From Desulfuromonadales bacterium (lineage in GTDB: Bacteria > Desulfobacterota > Desulfuromonadia > Desulfuromonadales > JAAXQG01), in NCBI GenBank assembly GCA_012974445.1, contig JAAXQG010000289.1:1-54200 (forward strand): DNA of 54,200 bases, in the 5' to 3' direction. The notes under the pieces are model-generated. The model was not told the origin of the DNA and ran no database searches. It worked only from the letters and a program-made list of their open reading frames with translations. Positions 16,599 through 24,822 of this stretch are shown here, one piece after another. Position 1 is the first letter of the stretch. Each line of letters starts with the position of its first letter. The translations under genes were made by a program, and so were the position numbers.

Positions 16599-17366
16599 TT
16601 ACTTCCCGAAACTGCTGGCCCTGTGCTTGGGGGCCAGAAAGGCATGTAGCTTCTGTTCCATGATTCTGGGGTTCTCACCGGCCAGAATCGAGGTCATTCC
16701 TTCGGCGATCAGAGTTTTCTCCAACACCTCGGTCTGGGAGCGCAGCTTGAGCTTTCCCGACATGGGAGTAAAAATAATGTTCGCCAGAATGGCTCCGTAA
16801 AAGGTGGTCAGAAGAGCCACCGCCATAGCCGGTCCGATAGACGAAGGGTCGTCCATGGTCTGAAGCATTTTGACCAGTCCAATCAGAGTTCCGATCATCC
16901 CCATGGCCGGGGCGTATGTCCCCATGGCGATCATGATATCGGAACCGCTCTGATGTCGCTCCTGAATATATTCAATTTCACGATCCAGCAGATCGCGCAT
17001 CGCTTCGGGCTCCTGCCCGTCGACCGCCATCTGCAGCCCCTTGACCAGAAAGGGATCATCAATCTCGGACATCACATTCTGAAGGGAGAGAATCCCTTCC
17101 TTGCGAGCGCGGGTGGCAAAACCCACCATCTGTTGAACCGTCTCGTTCGCCTTGACTTCCTTGTTGACCAGCGTTTTTTTGGCGACAGAAAAAGCGCCGA
17201 AAACCTCTCTGAAGGGATAGTGGACCAGTGTCGCACCCAGAGTCCCTCCGCCGACAATCAGCAGGGAAGGCGGGTCAACAAAAAGGGTCAGGGGGCCACC
17301 GGAGACGATGGCCATGATCATCAGTCCGAATGCGGCAATAAGGCCCAGAATGGTAGACAAATCCAT
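16599..17366 (-). CDS. motA: Stator protein MotA
   Basis: MotA forms the five-subunit ring around MotB and pushes on FliG. The 255-residue length and four membrane segments are standard: two near the N-terminus (about 3-50) and two around residues 145-200, including PAMGMIGTLIGLVKMLQTMD. The cytoplasmic loop between them contains the charged region that contacts FliG. The ATG has an AGAGG site 8 bases upstream, and a sigma-54 promoter candidate lies about 50 bases upstream, so motA probably heads the second flagellar operon. Confidence 0.96.
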   Translation of the reverse strand: MDLSTILGLIAAFGLMIMAIVSGGPLTLFVDPPSLLIVGGGTLGATLVHYPFREVFGAFSVAKKTLVNKEVKANETVQQMVGFATRARKEGILSLQNVMSEIDDPFLVKGLQMAVDGQEPEAMRDLLDREIEYIQERHQSGSDIMIAMGTYAPAMGMIGTLIGLVKMLQTMDDPSSIGPAMAVALLTTFYGAILANIIFTPMSGKLKLRSQTEVLEKTLIAEGMTSILAGENPRIMEQKLHAFLAPKHRASSFGK

Positions 17367-17413
17367 CGATCATGCCTCTACAGGTAAAATGTGCTGGAGC
17401 AGCTTCGCGTCAA

Positions 17414-17429
17414 CGCTGGTAACATGCCA
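17414..17429 (-). promoter_or_regulatory. Candidate sigma-54 promoter for the motA operon
   Basis: The minus strand reads TGGCATGTTACCAGCG. Against TGGCACG-N4-TTGCW it keeps the essential GG (-24) and GC (-12) at the exact ten-base spacing and also C, A and G of the -24 block. Transcription would start near 17402, about 35 bases before motA. The preceding transcript ends at the terminator at 17571-17610, so a promoter is expected in this gap. Confidence 0.6.
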
Positions 17430-17570
17430 GCAAGCTTAATGCTATTTGCATACCAGCCGAATAAAAACTTTGACTGCTATAATTCAGTTTTCCAGAAGAG
17501 CGCCTAGGATAAAGACCTTCGCCCGCTGATTCAAGCCTCAAGTCGCGTACGGACCTGAATTTTCCAATGA

Positions 17571-17610
17571 ACACAAAAAGAGGCCGCTTAATGGCGACCT
17601 CTTTTTGTGT
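17571..17610 (-). terminator. Strong bidirectional terminator after flgE
   Basis: ACACAAAAAGAGG (17571-17583) is a perfect inverted repeat of 17598-17610, with CGC/GCG able to pair further in. A T tract follows the GC part on both strands. It begins 18 bases past the flgE stop and closes the operon that starts with the TPR gene and flgB. The rest of the gap to motA (17367-17628) holds the sigma-54 site and no credible gene. Confidence 0.85.
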
Positions 17611-17628
17611 CAAAATACTGACTCTACT

Positions 17629-19173
17629 TTAACGTTTGAGGTTGATCAACTCACCGAGCATTTCGTCGGTGGTGGTGATGACCCGCGAATTGGCCTGGAA
17701 TCCTCGCTGCGTCGTGATCATCTTGACGAATTCCTGGGCCAGATCGACATTGGACTGCTCAAGGGAGTTGGTGAAGACCTTACCCATGGAGGAACCGGCG
17801 GTGCCGACACGGGCAGCCCCGGAATTCCCGGTCTCGGCATACATGTTCCCCCCGACGCCTTCAAGCCCACCGGGGTTGGAAAACTTCGCCAGAGCCACGC
17901 GACCGACCTTGATGTTCTCGCCGTTGGAGTAGTTCCCGATAATGGTCCCCTCATTGTCGATGCTGACCTTGACCAGCTCCCCCGCACCGTAGCCGTCCTG
18001 GTCCTGACCGATGACCACCGAGGCACTGGTGTTCTGGGTGGTGTTGAAATTGAGATTGGAGGCAAGAGTGGCATCGGCGCCATTGTTCCAGTTAAGAGCA
18101 TTGGCAAAGGTCGTTCCGGTAGCACCACTTTGAAGAACACCACTTGAATCAAAAGATACGGCCCCTCGCCCCACAACCATAACTGTCGGTTGCGATGCCG
18201 TAGTCGCCATAGCAGCCGTCAGAGTATCAGGCCCCGTATCACCCGCTCCTTGAGCAGTCACGGCGGCGCCATGAGCGACCGTGGCCTCATCCACAACGGC
18301 CTGAGCAACTTCAACCGCATAGTCCAGGTCTGGGTCTGCAGGGACTGCAGCGGCCGCTGCGGCGGTGGCAGCCCCCAAGGTGATGTTTGCATTTGTTAGC
18401 AAAGTATTCAGATCAGTCACGACGGTGGCTCCAGTGGTCGTGTCGGCAGCGGCAATGTCTGCCCGCAACGTGGCGAAAGGAGCGAGTTCTGATCGAGTCG
18501 CGACAGTATTCCAGTCCCACTGATTGGTGGAGGTCTTGGTGAAATAGGTCGTGAGCAGATGGGTGTTGCCCAGAGAATCGAACATATCCAGGGAGGCGGC
18601 GTAGTTGGATGTTCCCAGGGGATCGGCGGGATCAAACACAGGGCCGACAGCTGAGTTGGCATCCAGGTTGGTGGTCAGGGTCACATTCGCCGTAGGATTG
18701 GCGGAGACCTGAACGGTATTGTCGACCCGGATGTCACTGGGCGCAGCAATGGACATGGTCCCGTCAGTCAGAAACTGTTTCCCCTGCACCCTGAGCCCCT
18801 CGGCATTCACCATAAAGCCCTGATTGTCAAAGCGGAAGGCGCCAGCCCTTGTATATCGGACCTCGGCGGTGCCGGGGACACCGATCATGAAGAAACTCTC
18901 CCCCTCGATGGCCAAGTCGGTGGCGGACTCTGTACTCTCGAAAGTCCCCTGACTGAAGATGTTGTCGACGGTGGAGAGCTGGGTTCCCCGGCCGACCTGC
19001 GATGTCCCCCCCGAACCGGAGACGGTACTGGAGAGAATGTCGGAGAAGACCGTTCTGGCTCCCTTGAAACCGACGGTGTTGGTGTTGGCAATATTGTTAC
19101 CGATAACGCTCATAGCGTTGCCGTTAGTGTTCAGGCCGCTGATGCCTGAATAAAGTGCACTTGAAATTCCCAT
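17629..19173 (-). CDS. flgE: Flagellar hook protein FlgE with an Ala/Thr-rich insertion
   Basis: FlgE polymerises into the hook. The N-terminus MGISSALYSGISGLNTNGNA with NNIANTNTVGFKGARTVFSD, and the C-terminus LAQEFVKMITTQRGFQANSR, are canonical. The start has a GGAGG site. At 514 residues it is about 100 longer than many FlgE proteins. Residues about 226-330 form an Ala/Thr/Asp-rich, probably helical block (with a run of seven alanines) inserted in the surface-exposed middle domain, the part of hook proteins that varies most. It is the last gene before a strong terminator. Confidence 0.95.
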   Translation of the reverse strand: MGISSALYSGISGLNTNGNAMSVIGNNIANTNTVGFKGARTVFSDILSSTVSGSGGTSQVGRGTQLSTVDNIFSQGTFESTESATDLAIEGESFFMIGVPGTAEVRYTRAGAFRFDNQGFMVNAEGLRVQGKQFLTDGTMSIAAPSDIRVDNTVQVSANPTANVTLTTNLDANSAVGPVFDPADPLGTSNYAASLDMFDSLGNTHLLTTYFTKTSTNQWDWNTVATRSELAPFATLRADIAAADTTTGATVVTDLNTLLTNANITLGAATAAAAAAVPADPDLDYAVEVAQAVVDEATVAHGAAVTAQGAGDTGPDTLTAAMATTASQPTVMVVGRGAVSFDSSGVLQSGATGTTFANALNWNNGADATLASNLNFNTTQNTSASVVIGQDQDGYGAGELVKVSIDNEGTIIGNYSNGENIKVGRVALAKFSNPGGLEGVGGNMYAETGNSGAARVGTAGSSMGKVFTNSLEQSNVDLAQEFVKMITTQRGFQANSRVITTTDEMLGELINLKR

Positions 19174-19247
19174 TTTTTCCTCCGCGTTATTGGGCCACCT
19201 CTGTCGGTCGGTGACCCGCGAACCCCCTGCTGTGAGGACCGGTTCGG

Positions 19248-19634
19248 TTAGGCGATTACTGCGCTGTCAATATTTGTAAAAACGTTCCCCTGCATGCTGT
19301 TTTTGTCGACCAGGGTCACCACGGTGTTGTTCTTCACGCTGACCACCATGGCGGTCTGATCAAGCAGCACGAGCGAATCCCTTCCCCCTTTGGCACCTGC
19401 AGCCTGGACCGCATTTTCCAGGCGGATCATATCCCCCTCGGAAAACTTGATGCCTCGGCTCTCCATGCGGGAAATCGCGTGCTTGGAAAACTGCAGCGAT
19501 GGTCCCTTGAGCTGGGCATCAAAGACCTTCTCGAAAGAGGGCCCCTGAGGTGAAACGCGCGAAGGAGGCCTGCTGATGGCTCCGGGTCCGGAAGGGGGCG
19601 TTAGGCGGGGATAGAGATGGACTGAATCTGTCAT
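19248..19634 (-). CDS. Flagellar operon protein (TIGR02530 type)
   Basis: This 128-residue protein belongs to the small family found between flgD and flgE in Gram-positives and deltaproteobacteria. Seen here are LQFSKHAISRMESRGIKFSE and GGRDSLVLLDQTAMVVSVKN, then TVVTLVDKNSMQGNVFTNID. I know of no enzymatic motif. A role in hook assembly is suggested only by context: it is 2 bases after flgD and 74 before flgE. Confidence 0.88.
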   Translation of the reverse strand: MTDSVHLYPRLTPPSGPGAISRPPSRVSPQGPSFEKVFDAQLKGPSLQFSKHAISRMESRGIKFSEGDMIRLENAVQAAGAKGGRDSLVLLDQTAMVVSVKNNTVVTLVDKNSMQGNVFTNIDSAVIA

Positions 19635-19636
19635 CG

Positions 19637-20296
19637 CTAAATCTCCCTGACGCTGCCGATGTCGAACATGTTGAAGGATCCGGCATTGGTCACCAGAATG
19701 CTTCCCGTAGGGCCGAGATCCACACCGGTCACGTTTCCGCGAACCAGAGAGGGCAACCCAAGAGCAGCTTCACCACTGCCTGCTGCGGCACTGAGACTAT
19801 AGCGTCCGGCAGGCAGTGGATTACCGGCCGAGTCCAGACCGTCCCAGTTCACGAAATGATCTCCCGGCTCGACTTCCTCAACCGAAACGCTGGCAACCAG
19901 CTCGCCCTGCTCGTCGTAAACATGCAGTGCGACATCCTTCACCGCCTGGTTCACACGATAGCCCAGCTCAACCGGACCGTCTCCCAGCTCGAAACTACCT
20001 CCTTCACTGACGACCTCTTTGCCGATCAGGTTCAGGGCGGAGAGTCGCTCGATATCCACGCTGCTCGCGGCCATCTTCTCCAGATTGGCGTTCATGGTGA
20101 ATTGCTGCTCCAGAGAGCTGAACTGGGCCAGCTGTGCGGTGAATTCAGTGGGATCCTCAGGGCTAAGAGGGTCCTGGTTCTGAAGCTGAGTCACCAGCAG
20201 GGTCAGGAAATCATCCTTGCCCATAGCCGTATTACCACCCAGAGCACTACTCAAACTCGGACTTGAACTCGAATTAACTGCTGAAACTTCGGACAT
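19637..20296 (-). CDS. flgD: Hook cap / hook assembly protein FlgD
   Basis: FlgD is the scaffold that caps the growing hook. The N-terminus has the family signature MGKDDFLTLLVTQLQNQDPL followed by TEFTAQLAQFSSLEQ (about residues 25-60). The C-terminal half has the FLG-type Ig-like domain with DHFVNWDGLDSAGNPLPAGR. Length 219 is normal. It is followed 2 bases later by the TIGR02530-type gene. Confidence 0.96.
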   Translation of the reverse strand: MSEVSAVNSSSSPSLSSALGGNTAMGKDDFLTLLVTQLQNQDPLSPEDPTEFTAQLAQFSSLEQQFTMNANLEKMAASSVDIERLSALNLIGKEVVSEGGSFELGDGPVELGYRVNQAVKDVALHVYDEQGELVASVSVEEVEPGDHFVNWDGLDSAGNPLPAGRYSLSAAAGSGEAALGLPSLVRGNVTGVDLGPTGSILVTNAGSFNMFDIGSVREI

Positions 20297-20318
20297 AAGC
20301 TCTATCTACCTCCTTTCA

Positions 20319-21788
20319 TCAGACTCTGAGACTGATACTTTTTTGCATCGACGCCTCGCCGCCGGAAGTCGGCACAACGGGCAAAGCACCGGCAACCTCT
20401 ACTGAAGCAGCTGAGCCCTTCCGGCCCCAACCACCAGCCGAGCGCTTGTGATTCTGCTCAAAACGGCCATCACGACCATCTTGCCGAGCATCCGAACTGA
20501 CCTGAACATTATCAAGCTTGACTCCCTGCTGCTCGAAAGCCTCACGAAGCCTGGGCAGATGCCGTTCCAACACATCCTGAATCTGCTGACTCTGAGCATG
20601 CAAATGGAGTTTTACTCCATCCTTTTCAAAGACCAGCTGCACCTTCACATTGCCCAACTCCTCAGGATAGAGATCCATCTTGACGGTACTGGACCCTCCA
20701 GATCGCTGATAGTTGAAACGACCCACGACCTGATCGACAATTTCCGCCTCGGGAATCACCTGCCCCGTGGACAGTTGAAACAACCCACTGCTGCTGTTCT
20801 GGTTTGCAACCGATGCAGGCGCCGGTGATTGAGCGGCTGAAACAACGGTGGTGAGAACAGGAGCCTCTGCCCCCTTGGGAGCAGCTTCAAGCACTGGAGC
20901 GCCTCCAGCGCCGGCGGAAGCAACCTGTGGCTTCTGTTCCCCTGCCTTAAGATCCATAATTTTAAGGGGCTCAACAGACTCTTCCGATTCCGTATCCAGC
21001 ACCAGTCGTTGGGAAGCTTGCTGCTGGGAGGAATCCTCCCGGCGCCCCTCTTTACCGCCAGCTTCGAGAATCTGTCCCCGAGACCCATGCCCCTGCTCAA
21101 GATCGACGGCCACTGCACCTTGCCCGGGAGCCCGAAGGGGTTCCGGCTTTACCAGTGACGCAGCTCCTTCTGCTTGCCGCAAAAGGCCTCCCTCAACAGA
21201 ATCATCCGTTGCCATTGCTGCGTTCAGTGCTGCAGCGGCAATATTCTGGGTGTCTTCGGAGACAGAAACATCCTCGAGAGCTGAGGTACTATCCATCTCC
21301 TGTCCGGTCGAGATTGGGACAGTAACAGCGGCTGCGACTACGGCGGACTGCAACGACGGAATTTTGACAAATGGATCAATTTCACCCGAAGAGTCCCCAG
21401 CTGCCTCCAGAGAAAGATCGTCCACAGAGGAATTATCCTGCCCTTCGAGGGACAACAGCTTCACCAAATTCTGTAGTACATCCTCCCCCTCGCCGAGCAC
21501 ATCCTGCCCGTCAAAAAACTGAGCCTGCAGTTGCTCCAGGACATTGCCCTTCGTAAGTTCCTGCCCCTGAAGAGGCTGCTGGATCGCAGAAAGATCGAGC
21601 TGCGAAATCTCTCGCAACTGCTCATCAAGCCCCGGCTGAATCTGCCCATCAAGCCCCGGTTGAATCTGCCCGGATGACAGTTGCTGAAACAGCTGCGCAA
21701 AAATAGGCTGATCAGCGCCCTGAGTTGCTGACTGTGAAGTTGTGGCCGGCACGGAGCTAACCGGTATAGCAATTGGTAGCATTTCCAT
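20319..21788 (-). CDS. fliK: Hook-length control protein FliK
   Basis: FliK measures the hook and triggers the FlhB switch. The conserved C-terminal domain (about 355-450) contains VKMDLYPEELGNVKVQLVFE and HLHAQSQQIQDVLERHLPRL. The long N-terminal ruler part is low complexity, rich in Gln, Ser and Ala, as in most FliK proteins. It carries an in-frame tandem duplication of eight residues (GQIQPGLD, then GQIQPGLD again), encoded by a 24-base repeat at 21623-21670. Position between the motE-like gene and flgD is usual. Confidence 0.93.
   Translation of the reverse strand: MEMLPIAIPVSSVPATTSQSATQGADQPIFAQLFQQLSSGQIQPGLDGQIQPGLDEQLREISQLDLSAIQQPLQGQELTKGNVLEQLQAQFFDGQDVLGEGEDVLQNLVKLLSLEGQDNSSVDDLSLEAAGDSSGEIDPFVKIPSLQSAVVAAAVTVPISTGQEMDSTSALEDVSVSEDTQNIAAAALNAAMATDDSVEGGLLRQAEGAASLVKPEPLRAPGQGAVAVDLEQGHGSRGQILEAGGKEGRREDSSQQQASQRLVLDTESEESVEPLKIMDLKAGEQKPQVASAGAGGAPVLEAAPKGAEAPVLTTVVSAAQSPAPASVANQNSSSGLFQLSTGQVIPEAEIVDQVVGRFNYQRSGGSSTVKMDLYPEELGNVKVQLVFEKDGVKLHLHAQSQQIQDVLERHLPRLREAFEQQGVKLDNVQVSSDARQDGRDGRFEQNHKRSAGGWGRKGSAASVEVAGALPVVPTSGGEASMQKSISLRV
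21623..21670 (-). repeat. 24-base tandem duplication inside fliK
   Basis: 21623-21646 and 21647-21670 are direct repeats differing at one base (C/T). The unit is a multiple of three and encodes GQIQPGLD twice, lengthening the FliK N-terminal region by eight residues. Confidence 0.85.
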
Positions 21789-21839
21789 ATTTTCACCCCC
21801 CTCCTTTTTCAGGATACCCGGTACATACCGGATTGATGC

Positions 21840-22346
21840 TTATCTCAGATCGGAGAACCCCTCACTGAGAGATATTGCCTTATCTTTTCGAATGCTGTTA
21901 AGAATCTTCCCGGCAGACTTGCGTTTCATGCCGGAGAGGATCTGAACTGCCAGCCCTTCGTCCAGCTCAGCAATTACCAGAGCGGCCTTAGCCGGATCCA
22001 TTTTTTCATAAATCTTGCTCAGTTCCGTAACCTGCTGGGCTTCGACTTCGGACTTTTTGCCGAGCAGCCCTTCGACTTGCTCACGAAGCCGCTTCAAATC
22101 GTCCAGCTTCTTTTCGACTTCGACCTCCAAAGTCTTTAGTTCAATTTCGCGCTTCTGCAGAGCCTCATCTTTTTTCCGAAGCTTTTGACGCTCCTGCTGA
22201 AGGCTGAGCAGGAGTCTTCGTTCTTCAACCGAGGAGTATTCCGAGGTCGATGAAGAAGGGTCCTCCTGAGCCGAGACAAGAACAGAGCCCCAAACAACGA
22301 GGGTGATTACGAGAGCGAGTACGCTGAGGAGTTTGTTAGTCTTCAC
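21840..22346 (-). CDS. MotE-like periplasmic chaperone
   Basis: The 168-residue protein starts at a GTG and has an N-terminal hydrophobic segment with signal character (about 6-27). A long charged coiled coil (about 40-100) follows, then a helical module resembling the MgtE intracellular N domain: LSKIYEKMDPAKAALVIAEL and GLAVQILSGMKRKSAGKILN. This is the MotE architecture; MotE is reported in other bacteria to stabilise MotC-type stator partners. It lies between fliJ (5 bases) and fliK (51 bases). Function here is inferred from family and place. Confidence 0.75.
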   Translation of the reverse strand: MKTNKLLSVLALVITLVVWGSVLVSAQEDPSSSTSEYSSVEERRLLLSLQQERQKLRKKDEALQKREIELKTLEVEVEKKLDDLKRLREQVEGLLGKKSEVEAQQVTELSKIYEKMDPAKAALVIAELDEGLAVQILSGMKRKSAGKILNSIRKDKAISLSEGFSDLR

Positions 22347-22351
22347 TTGCG

Positions 22352-22783
22352 TTAACCTTTCTTTCTCTGCACTGCAATTTCATCCAGGAAAATATTTTCT
22401 CGTCGCCGAAATTCTCCTGCCTCTTCCCGGAGGTGCTTCTCTTTCAGCTTTTCCATGAGTTTTTTTTCACGACTGGCTTCGAGCAGATCCTGCTTCCTGG
22501 CAAGAACCAGTTCACGGGCCCGCTCCAACTCTTCGGCCATTTCGGCCAGAACCTTTACCAGAAGACTGATTCTGCCCTCGTAAAGCAGCAGCTCATCGAT
22601 AGATATGCCTTCAGACTTTTTTTGGTCGAGCCCTGAGTAGAGAGACTCCAGGGCCACACGCTGGTCGTTGAGTTTGCCAAGAAGCGCGCTTTCGGCTTGA
22701 AGACAGGCCGCATAACGCTGCTGGGCCTGCCCCTCGGTAATGCGCCGATAATCGAGAACCGACTGCAACCTGAATCTGGACAT
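22352..22783 (-). CDS. fliJ: Flagellar export chaperone FliJ
   Basis: FliJ is a coiled-coil stalk that links the FliI ATPase ring to FlhA. The 143-residue protein is almost wholly helical and begins SRFRLQSVLDYRRITEGQAQ, a typical FliJ start, with charged heptads to the end (EKLKEKHLREEAGEFRRREN). The sequence is poorly conserved in general, so the call also rests on its place right after fliI. Confidence 0.9.
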   Translation of the reverse strand: MSRFRLQSVLDYRRITEGQAQQRYAACLQAESALLGKLNDQRVALESLYSGLDQKKSEGISIDELLLYEGRISLLVKVLAEMAEELERARELVLARKQDLLEASREKKLMEKLKEKHLREEAGEFRRRENIFLDEIAVQRKKG

Positions 22784-22810
22784 GGCGTGCTCCCGGGTTT
22801 CTGGGCGGGT

Positions 22811-24124
22811 TTACTTACGGCGGTCTCCCACAATGGAAGACATTTCGGAAAGAGAGGTAGGCAGGTCGACTCGCTCATCCATGCCCTGCTGAAGAAAAGT
22901 CAGAGCCTGATCGATCTTGGACAGAGCATAGTCGATTTTGGGATTATTGCCCTTGGAATAGGCCCCGATATTGATGATATCTTCGGCCTCCCGGTAGGTC
23001 GCAAGGATCTCGCGCAGCATACCGGCATCGGCCACCTGATCGGCGGGGCAGATATCCCGCATGATACGACTGGCTGAATTAAGGATGTCGATACAGGGGT
23101 AATGGTTGCGGGCGGCCAGCTCCCGGGATAGTACGATATGGCCATCGAGAATGGAGCGTACCGCATCGGCAATGGGCTCATTCATGTCATCCCCCTCGAC
23201 CAGCACCGTGTAGAGACCGGTGATACTTCCAGCGCCGGTAAAGGAACCTGCGCGCTCCAGAAGTCGGGGTAAGGTGGCAAAAACCGAAGGAGTGTACCCC
23301 TTGGTAGTCGGCGGCTCACCGATGGCCAGCCCCACCTCCCTCATTGCCATAGCGAAACGGGTCACCGAATCCATGAGCAGCAGGACATTTTTCCCCTCGG
23401 CGCAGAAATGCTCGGCGATGGTAGTGGCGACAAAGGCGCCGCGCATCCGAAGCAGGGGAGACTGGTCTGAAGTCGCCACCACGACAACGGATCGGGCTAG
23501 CCCTTCGGGCCCCAGATCCCTCTCGATAAACTCCTTGACCTCGCGCCCGCGCTCACCGATCAGGGCGATCACGTTCACATCGGCCCGTGCATGCCGGGCC
23601 ATAGTCCCCAGCAGCACGCTCTTGCCGACCCCCGAACCGGCCATGATCCCCATGCGCTGACCGTACCCGCAGGTGAGCAACGAGTTGATGGCGCGCACGC
23701 CAAGATCGATGGGGGTGGTCAGGGGAGCCCGCGCCATGGGGCCCGGAGGCAGGGCGTAGATTGGACGCTCCTGAGGCAGAGCTGGCAGAGGCCGCCCATC
23801 GATGGGCTCCCCCATGGCATCGATGACCCGCCCGAGGAGCCCGTCGCCAAGCTTCATGGTAGCACTGGTGCGCCGAACGCTGATGAGACTTCCCGGCCCA
23901 AGCCCCCGAAGATCCCCCAGAGGCATCAGCAAGGCATGAGACTGACGAAACCCTACGACTTCAGCAAAGACAGAGGGCCCACCATGCAGGGGGGCCAGCT
24001 CACAGAGGGTTCCGACAGAGGAAGCGGGACAGTAACCTTCGACGACAAGGCCGACGATTTTCGTGACCTTGCCCCGAACCCGCAAGGGATTCAGGCTTTT
24101 TATCTGCCCGATCAGCTCGTCCAT
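22811..24124 (-). CDS. fliI: Flagellar export ATPase FliI
   Basis: FliI is the F1-like ATPase that powers entry of export substrates. The 437-residue protein has Walker A GIMAGSGVGKSVLLGTMARH (about residue 160), the GERGREVKEFIE segment and Walker B NVLLLMDSVTRFAMAMREVG. Its ATG overlaps the fliH stop by one base (TGATG), so the regulator FliH and the ATPase are translationally coupled. Confidence 0.97.
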   Translation of the reverse strand: MDELIGQIKSLNPLRVRGKVTKIVGLVVEGYCPASSVGTLCELAPLHGGPSVFAEVVGFRQSHALLMPLGDLRGLGPGSLISVRRTSATMKLGDGLLGRVIDAMGEPIDGRPLPALPQERPIYALPPGPMARAPLTTPIDLGVRAINSLLTCGYGQRMGIMAGSGVGKSVLLGTMARHARADVNVIALIGERGREVKEFIERDLGPEGLARSVVVVATSDQSPLLRMRGAFVATTIAEHFCAEGKNVLLLMDSVTRFAMAMREVGLAIGEPPTTKGYTPSVFATLPRLLERAGSFTGAGSITGLYTVLVEGDDMNEPIADAVRSILDGHIVLSRELAARNHYPCIDILNSASRIMRDICPADQVADAGMLREILATYREAEDIINIGAYSKGNNPKIDYALSKIDQALTFLQQGMDERVDLPTSLSEMSSIVGDRRK

Positions 24125-24822
24125 CAGGTCTTGGGGGGGGCGAAGAGGAGGTTTTTGCGGATTTCATCGAGCTGGGCCTCAATCGTGGCATCCACCTCAC
24201 CCAGCTCGGACTCGACCACACATCCACCGGGGCTGATGGACGGGTCCGATTCGAACACGATATTGTTCAGTCCGGAAATTGCAGAAAGAAAAAAGGGCTT
24301 TTTCTCCGTCACAGCTTTAAAATCATCGGGGCTGACGCGGATCTGATACTCATCAGACTGCACTGAGAAATGGAGTGCTTTTTTGAGGGTTCGCAGAATC
24401 AAATCAGGGTCCTGCTCGACCACAGCGCCGACCACCTGCTCAGCGATGACCATGACCAGGCGTTTCATATCATTGAGATTATCAAGCAGAAGCGACTCGC
24501 GCAGGGCGCTGAGCTGCTCCATCGCCAGGCTCAGGGCCTCAACGGACTGACCGAAATCCTCCCGGATTTGAGCCAGAGACTCCCTGCGCCCACGGGCGTA
24601 GGCCTCGGCAACGAGGCTGTCGACATCGACCTGGGGCGTCCCGGCAGACTCCTGAACCGGAGCAACCGAGGATTCATGGGGCACAACCGGAGCCTCTTCG
24701 ACGAAATCGGCCGCGATCAGCCCTACACCACCGTCGCAGTCCCTGCCCTCACCGAACTCGAGAAACTCGACCCGACGCAGTTCCGTGCTTGGGCACTGTC
24801 GGTAAACCTTAGACGAGAACAT
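24124..24822 (-). CDS. fliH: Flagellar export regulator FliH
   Basis: FliH binds FliI and anchors it to the C-ring through FliN. I choose the ATG at 24822, with GGAGG five bases upstream; an in-frame start nine codons earlier (24849) has no such site. This gives 232 residues and a 14-base overlap with fliG. The C-terminal half (about 90-225) matches the FliH/HrpE/V-ATPase E-subunit fold: a helical region with a VVMVIAEQVVGAVVEQDP-like segment, then VRVSPDDFKAVTE-type and GGCVVESELGEVDATIEAQL motifs. Confidence 0.92.
   Translation of the reverse strand: MFSSKVYRQCPSTELRRVEFLEFGEGRDCDGGVGLIAADFVEEAPVVPHESSVAPVQESAGTPQVDVDSLVAEAYARGRRESLAQIREDFGQSVEALSLAMEQLSALRESLLLDNLNDMKRLVMVIAEQVVGAVVEQDPDLILRTLKKALHFSVQSDEYQIRVSPDDFKAVTEKKPFFLSAISGLNNIVFESDPSISPGGCVVESELGEVDATIEAQLDEIRKNLLFAPPKT

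Noticed and set aside
17410..17613. A 67-codon minus-strand frame between motA and flgE
   Set aside because: It runs through the terminator hairpin and the sigma-54 motif, has no ribosome site and resembles nothing known.
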